A stretch of 64,000 nt of DNA from positions 15,190,001-15,254,000 of the forward strand of contig OX388348.1 of the NCBI GenBank assembly GCA_947579665.1. Reading direction: 5' to 3'. Made by a program: the position numbers and the translations under genes. Below, one piece after another: positions 58,081 to 64,000 of the stretch; positions within the stretch are counted from its first letter, which is position 1, and each line of letters begins with the position of its first letter. The notes beneath the pieces are model-generated. The model searched no databases and was not told the origin of the DNA. It was given only the letters and a program-made list of their open reading frames with translations. Source of the stretch: Sympetrum striolatum. Its lineage: Eukaryota; Arthropoda; Insecta; Odonata; Libellulidae.

Positions 58081-60215
58081 CTTTGTTAAAGTTACGAGAG
58101 TCTCGGTGATGAAAATACACATAAAATATTTTGAAGGATTTGTGACTTTTCTTTTTGAGGAAAATAGGTTTGCGTGGAGAAACGAGCTTAGATGGAACTT
58201 GCAGTATAAATATAGGTGAGTGAAATATATATTCAAGTACATAGTCCGTTATTTCTACTTTCTTATGGGCAATCCAAATACCATGTATTTTTCCGTAGAC
58301 TGAATAGATAGCTTCACGTTGCTCTGTCTGATGTGTGTTTCAGCATTAGAAGGTTTGTAAGCTTCTTTTGGTGAATTGCACAGTAATTTTAAAATTATTT
58401 GGAATAAAATCCGTTTTTTCGTCAATTTCGCTCAATTTATCTTTTCAGAGCATCAACAACAATTCTTAAACCGAAAACTAAATTCAAAGTTATTACTAGT
58501 AATTTTTTTCAATTGTCACTACTCGCTACATATTTGGTAATAAAATTAAGTTTCTTTGCTCTTTGTCCCTCATTTCTTCGAAATCCAGGGAACCCGCAAA
58601 TAATTGGATTTCATTACGTCCAAGTTAAAAGTTATGGAAATATAACGTTCTGTAAGCAAATTATGACCGTTTCGTTGGTCACGTATTTTTTATTTTTAGG
58701 GAACGGGGAAAAAGGGGTAAACGCAATGCATAAAAGAAAGTTTTATCTTTTATCTTGAACCCTAGTTGTTGCAATGAAAATTCAAATTAAAAACTAAGAA
58801 TTACACGGTAAATTATTAAATATTGTTTTATGTTAACCAGTATTAGCTTTGATCAAACAAATCGGTCTAAATGTTCCTGACAGTGCACAAGCATTTTGTG
58901 GTACTCTAAACCTAGTGAGTAAAGAAGCTGGTAAAATCCTTAAAGTATGAGCAAAGCTAGAATTTTTAAATCGCTTAAGTATTCAATATTCCTATGGATT
59001 TCCTAGAGACAATCTGAATACATCGATTGCGTTACAAGAAACGTCAATGTTCTTTACCACAAATCCAAATTAATTACTTTTTGAAATTGATACTGACAAT
59101 TTTCAGGATCAGCCTCGGAATCATTTTCTATAAACTTAGTTTTCCTAATAATACTAATTACTTCGCTATGTTGAGGTGCGTTCTTCTCCATGTTCTCCAC
59201 CAATTATTTTGGTCATAGGGTGTTTGCATTTTGATTTAATTTAGTTATCATCCATAGATACCGGATGATAGAAAGATGAATGATAAATTCTTTCTAAGTG
59301 CCAAATCAAAGCTTGAATACTCCAATATCTGAATCCAAATTGAAAGAAAAGAGTATTAAATTTTGAACTAATGCCATTGAACATGGATTAGCAGGGACAA
59401 CACATATTTGTTTCTTCAAAGAACATAAATGCTCTACAATTTTAATCATACTGCTATCATTAATACTTTATTTTAAATATTTTGAATCTCTATGAGAAAA
59501 TACTGATATTTCTTAAATTTTTCCCTGCCCCCGACAAAAAAAAACATTCGAACCCTAAAATAGTCTGGGCTCGTACTTCTTACATCTTCACTTATCCAAC
59601 CCTTATTTAATGAGTATGATTTACGACGTAGTCCCTTCATAAAATATAGTAACTTGCGGATTAAAGGGCGCTTTTGCACGGTTCTCCACGCACGCAACCA
59701 ATGCGGTTTCCGAACTTCTTTTGTTCTCTTGAAACGAAGTTGTGTTGTGGTGGGTAGCGAGTGGGTGGGGGTTGAATGCGCCAGATTGTTAAAACGTTAA
59801 TGAGAGAACAAGTACGACGATAAAAACGGGGACTGGTTATGTTATTTACATGGGGCGAAATTTGAGAGCAATATACGTTGTCGGCTTGAAAACCCTGCCG
59901 AGAACATAAGGAATAATGGATGATAAAAATACGGGAATTATATATGGCCTCTGAATATCTTGCGATTTATTAAAAAATAATCGGGATTATGGTATTACCG
60001 ATGCGTACATGAGATACATATAAATACATTAAACCTCATCATACCGAGAGAAAAGATTTTTAATATGCTTAAATCAAATGTAGAGGCGAGGAGAGATGGT
60101 GTTTTCATTTCCCTTGCTCTTTAAACACAACATATAGGCCTTGAATTACAATAGAGGTCCCAAATTCGGTTGAATTTAATTAATTCAATATTTCGAGAAG
60201 GTATTAAAATTAAAA
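58081..60215. other. AT-rich noncoding stretch
   Basis: No supported gene. Frames at 58513-58758 and 59027-59218 (+) and 59473-59697 (-) are short and lack recognisable motifs. A slightly GC-richer patch lies at 59690-59900. Confidence 0.45.
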
Positions 60216-60635
60216 TCATCGCAGTTTATTCTGGAAACTCATAAAAATTCTCATAAACTCCTGAAAGTTAACTCCTATAGTATGCTCAATTACTTCAATT
60301 AAAGTCCTCTCCTCCCCAACCATCTCCAGCACCTCCGTGTTAGTTTTTCTCTCATCCCAACTTATTTTTTCCATTCTACACCATACCCAAGTTTCAAAAG
60401 CCTCCAAACGTTTGGCTCGCTCCTTTCTTAAAGCCCATGTTTCGTACCCATACAGCGACACACTCCAAACCAAGGATTTCACCCATATTTTCCCGATTCC
60501 TTTGACAAGACCTTTGGCCATCAATCCCCTTCGCTTCATAAAGGCTTCCTTGGCCAGGGCTATACTTTTTCGAATCTCATCTTGACATCTTTTGGTGAAA
60601 TTAGCAAAAAATCCTAGCTTATTATTACTCTTTCG
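60216..60635 (-). mobile_element. RTE-like retrotransposon, reverse-transcriptase fragment
   Basis: An uninterrupted minus-strand frame of about 140 codons reads KLGFFANFTKRCQDEIRKS, IALAKEAFMKRRGLMAKGL, then VWSVSLYGYETWALRKERA, RLEAFETWVWCRMEKISW and NTEVLEMVGEERTLIEVIE. CxDEIRxRIAxAKxAF, SVxLYGxETWxLRK and RLEAFExWxWxRMxxISW are landmark blocks of the region after the polymerase palm in RTE/BovB-like and related non-LTR elements. No catalytic palm motif is included, and the LLDDI tail is missing, so the copy is truncated at both ends. The frame is intact, which marks it as younger than its relatives here. Confidence 0.85.
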
Positions 60636-61240
60636 TATTCACGCATGCGGTGATTTTCTCTACGTTACCATTAGATAACCAAATTTTCAAAATTTCAACC
60701 TTAAACATTTCTGAGCATTCAAAAATTTCTGCTACGATCACGAGAACTGAGTTCTCCCAATTAAAAAATCGGCGAGTTTCGCCCTCCTTCAAACCATCTA
60801 ATAATTTAATTGCTGCAAAAAGCTCTTTCCAAACAAACATCGTAGAGAATTCGCGTCTCATTTTTGCACTCGTTGTATCCACTCCGATTTGCATCGAAGG
60901 CCAATCTTCCGCACAACTGTTTCTACGTTCGCGTATTTCACATTCCCGGGAATTCGCGAAGGATCGGCCGCAGAAACTCGCGTGCGAAACACCGCGATTG
61001 CATTCCATTACTCGCTAATGTAAAATACATGACGAGCGCAAGCGCAGGAGTGGATAGGTGCGTGCCTCCGTGTGTGCTCACGTAGCGAAAGATCGGCCGC
61101 GCGTTAACTTTTGCGTGCATCGACACGTCGCTTTCGCGTTAGCGGGTGATGGCCCGTGTTTGTTTGCTTACGTGTACTCCCTAAGTGCGAATCCATTTAA
61201 GCGATCGTCCGTTCGATGGGATATGAAATGCAATTGACAA
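60636..61240. other. CpG-rich island (main part 60840-61240)
   Basis: Composition moves from neutral to strongly CpG-rich, with ttcgcgaaggatcggccgc near 60953 and gatcggccgcgcgttaac near 61091. Antisense frames of 122 and 127 codons (60625-61018) overlap almost exactly, which is the pattern of composition-driven frames; neither has a recognised domain. A promoter-like role is possible. Confidence 0.45.
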
Positions 61241-61681
61241 GTGCCTGTTTACCGCAACCTTATATTATTGTTACAGAAAGCTTAAATATCTGGTGGCAGT
61301 GTATATAAATTACATATTACATACATAATCAAGATAAGAGATAAATAGCCCTATTCCAATTATACAGTGTGTGTTGAGGAGTAAACACAATATCAGCCAG
61401 GCATTTGCCCAAGGAGGGTTGAAAAACCCTCGGAAAACCTACCTCTTACAGAAGTCAATACATATACATGATCCAACCTTTACAAATATTATCCCATTCC
61501 ATAAAAATAAATACATCTTTATGATTCATAGCCCCATGGACATACATAATCACGAATCAGAGAAAGTCAGCCAATCCTAACAAAATTAAGTTAACGGTTA
61601 TTACAATTTATTTAACTTCACCTTGAAGGTACGCACTCAGGGACTGTATGTAAAACTTCAGTATGATTTTTCGGAAATTAT
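61241..61681. other. AT-rich noncoding stretch, nothing recognised
   Basis: The 69-codon + frame at 61371-61580 has no recognisable feature. Confidence 0.45.
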
Positions 61682-62010
61682 TTACTTGCTTATTTATGAA
61701 TCTCTCATTTTGCGTACGAATATTTTACCGTTCCTCTAATTGTTAGACAAAAAATGTATGTAGTCTCACCAAAGCTATAAATATGTTAAACAAGTAAAAT
61801 ATTAACATATACACATAATGCAATTCAAATAGTTTTTACTTGCTGATATATGAAAATCTTCCTTTAAGCACAAATATCTTACGAATCTTCTAAAATTGAA
61901 ACTCTGTTATTTCATTAGAGCTATAAATATATTAAATCCGCAAAATATTTAAAAATATAGAATGAAATTCAAATATTTCAAAAGTTAAAATCTTGCTAAC
62001 ATATTTAAAT
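61682..62010 (+). repeat. Degenerate tandem repeat, 154-bp period
   Basis: Units begin ttacttgcttatttatgaa (61682) and ttacttgctgatatatgaa (61836), and share a tttaagcac/tttgcgtac-like block, agctataaatatattaaa and attcaaat-type ends. A partial third unit (atcttgctaacatatttaaa) starts at about 61990. About half the positions appear conserved. No coding content. Confidence 0.68.
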
Positions 62011-62179
62011 TATTAAAAAAGACTATTCCAGGTATGAATATTAACTTTAAAAGCTCAGAATTCATGGAAATGGCCACATAAAGCTTGTCTGTATGGAATG
62101 ATATAGATATATAAAATAGCTTAATTTAAATATGTAATTACTGACATACATTTATGAATAAATAAAGTGTATTTGAATG

Positions 62180-62245
62180 AGAATGAAAACACATCGTACT
62201 TTTCCACAGAAAATTCTTTGGAAAAGTACGAAGTGTTTTCGTTCT
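62180..62245. mobile_element. Hairpin MITE-like palindrome
   Basis: The left arm agaatgaaaacacatcgtac continuing tttcca and the right arm tggaaaagtacgaagtgtttt continuing cgttct are complementary but for about one mismatch, around a short centre cagaaaattcttt. The near-perfect arms suggest a young copy. The apex resembles that of 55918-55994. Confidence 0.82.
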
Positions 62246-64000
62246 GCAAATGGCTTTCCACGAAGTCACGCCTTCTCATATCGATTATAAGTATTTGAAG
62301 GAGTTTACGAACCTTGTGACACAGTGCACAGTTCTCCTACTCTTTTGTTTGATTTTTCATAGTGATTACAGAATTAAAAATGTTAGTCACTTAAACTCAT
62401 AGTATATCCTTCACTGATAATTTTCAAAGCCTTTGAAATTTAGATGCGATAGAAGATATAGTTATATTGTTCTTAGCACTTAGTGATATAAAGATCAATA
62501 ATGCATTATGGTTCATTTCTAAAACTGATTGTTTTAAGATAATTTCAGTTTTCAAACCTAGCTTACGATTCAAAATAAAAGTATTGAAAATAAATCTCAA
62601 TGTCAGACTTTTTCTCAATGTCCATAGATCCAGAATGATTACAGATAGAACATGTATTAATGGGAAAACTTTTTAACTGTAAATGCACCTCAAAATCATC
62701 TAAAATTAATTAAACTATTGTGAAAGACCCATGTTAGTTCAATCAATCGAATAGAATATGTTTGGACCTCCTTTACAGTGCCTATGTGAAGTCCATTTTT
62801 CCAATATAATATTAAGGATATTTTCTAAAGTAGCATCGGGAAGAATTTATCCTAGATAAGTGTATTAAGGCGCAACTAATTTAAAAAGAAGCTCTGCATG
62901 ATTTGGTTCAGTGCCGAAAGATTTCCACTCTTTTTCTTCTGAGATCTCGGATTTTGTTTCCGTCACTCGAATGCTTTCGTAATCGTTCTCAAGTACTCCA
63001 ATGGCCCTAATGTAGCTCGAGAGGAACCTATGTTTTCTCTTATCTTTGATCATTTCCTTTCGCATCACTTCCCTAAGTATCTTTCCAGAGGAGCATACCT
63101 CACTTGCATTTACCTCTGCCTGCTCGCTACCCTAACTCATCATTTTACGACATTACAGACTTCAAAATAGATCCTTGAGTGCCTCCTGTCGTTCATTCTA
63201 TTCATACTCCCACGAGAATTTCCATCTTGTAATTACCTACCCCACAGTCATACTCAAACCAGCATCCTACATGCTGCCCTAATTAATTTTCAAGTCTCCG
63301 TTTGTCCTTATCAACATAAATCTCTTAAGTTTCGTCAACGGCCTCAGTAGCCTGCTATTGTCTCTCTACCTAGATTCGATACGTAAGCCAATAGTAAGGT
63401 AAGTAATAGTTCTTGAAGGGAATATTGGTGCTTAGACTCTGCGGAGTACATTTCACGTCGTTATAATGAAAGGTGGCCTTGTGTACCCTTATTCAACCAA
63501 CTGCCTGCTCCAATCGTGGTCACCTATGATTATCGGTACACTTATGAATATTAACACTATGGAGGCAGTAACAGGAAACTGCAAAAAATCCAGGGAATTA
63601 TTTGGGAGAGGAACTTAAAATCATTTTCAAAATTATCAGATTACTCAATAATGAAAGCTAACCCTTGTGGAATAAGGAATCGTTACAGAAACTGCCAAGT
63701 AAATCAGGCTGGAATAGACAAAAAATCAGCACTAAAAAACCTCTACCATTGGAATAGTGCTTGAAGATATCTCCTTAATACGATAAAAAGAGGATATAAA
63801 TCAAGTGAATTGTAGCGTAGCAATACTGAAAAGAATAGCAAGGATTTGATGTTGGAGAAGAATGAAATAAGCGAAATTTTTGCATGATAGGGAATTAAAA
63901 CATCGAAATTAAAAATTTTAATGTTAACAAGGTACTTGCTAAAGTACTTTAACACGCGTCAAGAAAGGCAATTTATAAAATAAATTCCAAATTTCAATCT
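62246..64000. other. AT-rich noncoding stretch, nothing recognised
   Basis: No gene, RNA or repeat that I can support. Short frames at 62424-62676, 62865-63068 and 63743-63955 are AT-rich and have no recognisable motif. Confidence 0.5.

Noticed and set aside
60625..61018. Antisense 127- and 122-codon frames
   Set aside because: Almost complete overlap on opposite strands is typical of composition-driven open frames; no domain recognised.

Overview
The window looks like gene-poor, AT-rich nuclear DNA of an arthropod, most likely an insect. No complete protein-coding gene, rRNA or functional tRNA can be supported. Open frames are short, in all six frames, and mostly interrupted. The recognisable content is decayed eukaryotic mobile elements: 3' ends of non-LTR retrotransposons with (ATT)n tails, C-terminal reverse-transcriptase pieces, palindromic MITEs with Tc1-like ends, a tRNA-derived SINE-like unit, hammerhead-like motifs, and degenerate tandem repeats with 150-180 bp periods. 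The species cannot be named from sequence alone.

Layout, left to right. 1-10 kb: an RTE-like retrotransposon C-terminus (1.6 kb), a 113-bp-period direct repeat (3.5 kb), a six-unit tandem array whose best-kept block is a Pol III B-box-like motif (4.2-5.2 kb), a 174-bp inverted repeat (6.0 kb), a CpG-rich island (6.3-6.8 kb), and the first copy of an interspersed repeat ending in a hairpin (8.5-9.2 kb). 10-26 kb: the second copy of that repeat (12.0-12.6 kb), CpG-rich islands at 11.1, 18.0 and 22.0 kb, retrotransposon 3' ends at 15.4 and 20.3 kb, a 14-bp minisatellite (16.6 kb), a short TGACG-bearing repeat (20.6 kb) and a 600-bp purine-rich tract (24.5-25.2 kb). 26-46 kb: an (ATT)-tailed retrotransposon end (26.2 kb), an 81-bp Tc1-like palindrome (27.5 kb), RTE-like fragments at 30.5, 34.4 and 43.4 kb, a hammerhead-ribozyme-like motif (34.95 kb), a palindrome-rich ATTCGATT cluster (41.0 kb), a tRNA-like sequence inside an inverted repeat (41.5 kb) and a 161-bp tandem duplication (44.9 kb). 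46-64 kb: a second retrotransposon family with its coding end and tail (49.35-49.74 kb), CpG-rich islands at 51.3, 54.3, 57.8 and 60.8 kb, two hairpin MITEs sharing an apical signature (55.9 and 62.2 kb), a second 81-bp palindrome (57.7 kb), two minus-strand RTE-like fragments (57.1-57.5 and 60.2-60.6 kb) and a 154-bp tandem repeat (61.7 kb).

Alternation of AT-rich sequence with 0.3-0.8 kb CpG-rich islands every few kilobases is the main large-scale structure. An intergenic desert or a very long intron carrying regulatory islands would fit, but this is inference. No gene network can be described. The observations most worth following are the B-box tandem array, the hammerhead-like motif, the tRNA-like sequence in a fold-back, and the two near-identical 81-bp palindromes.
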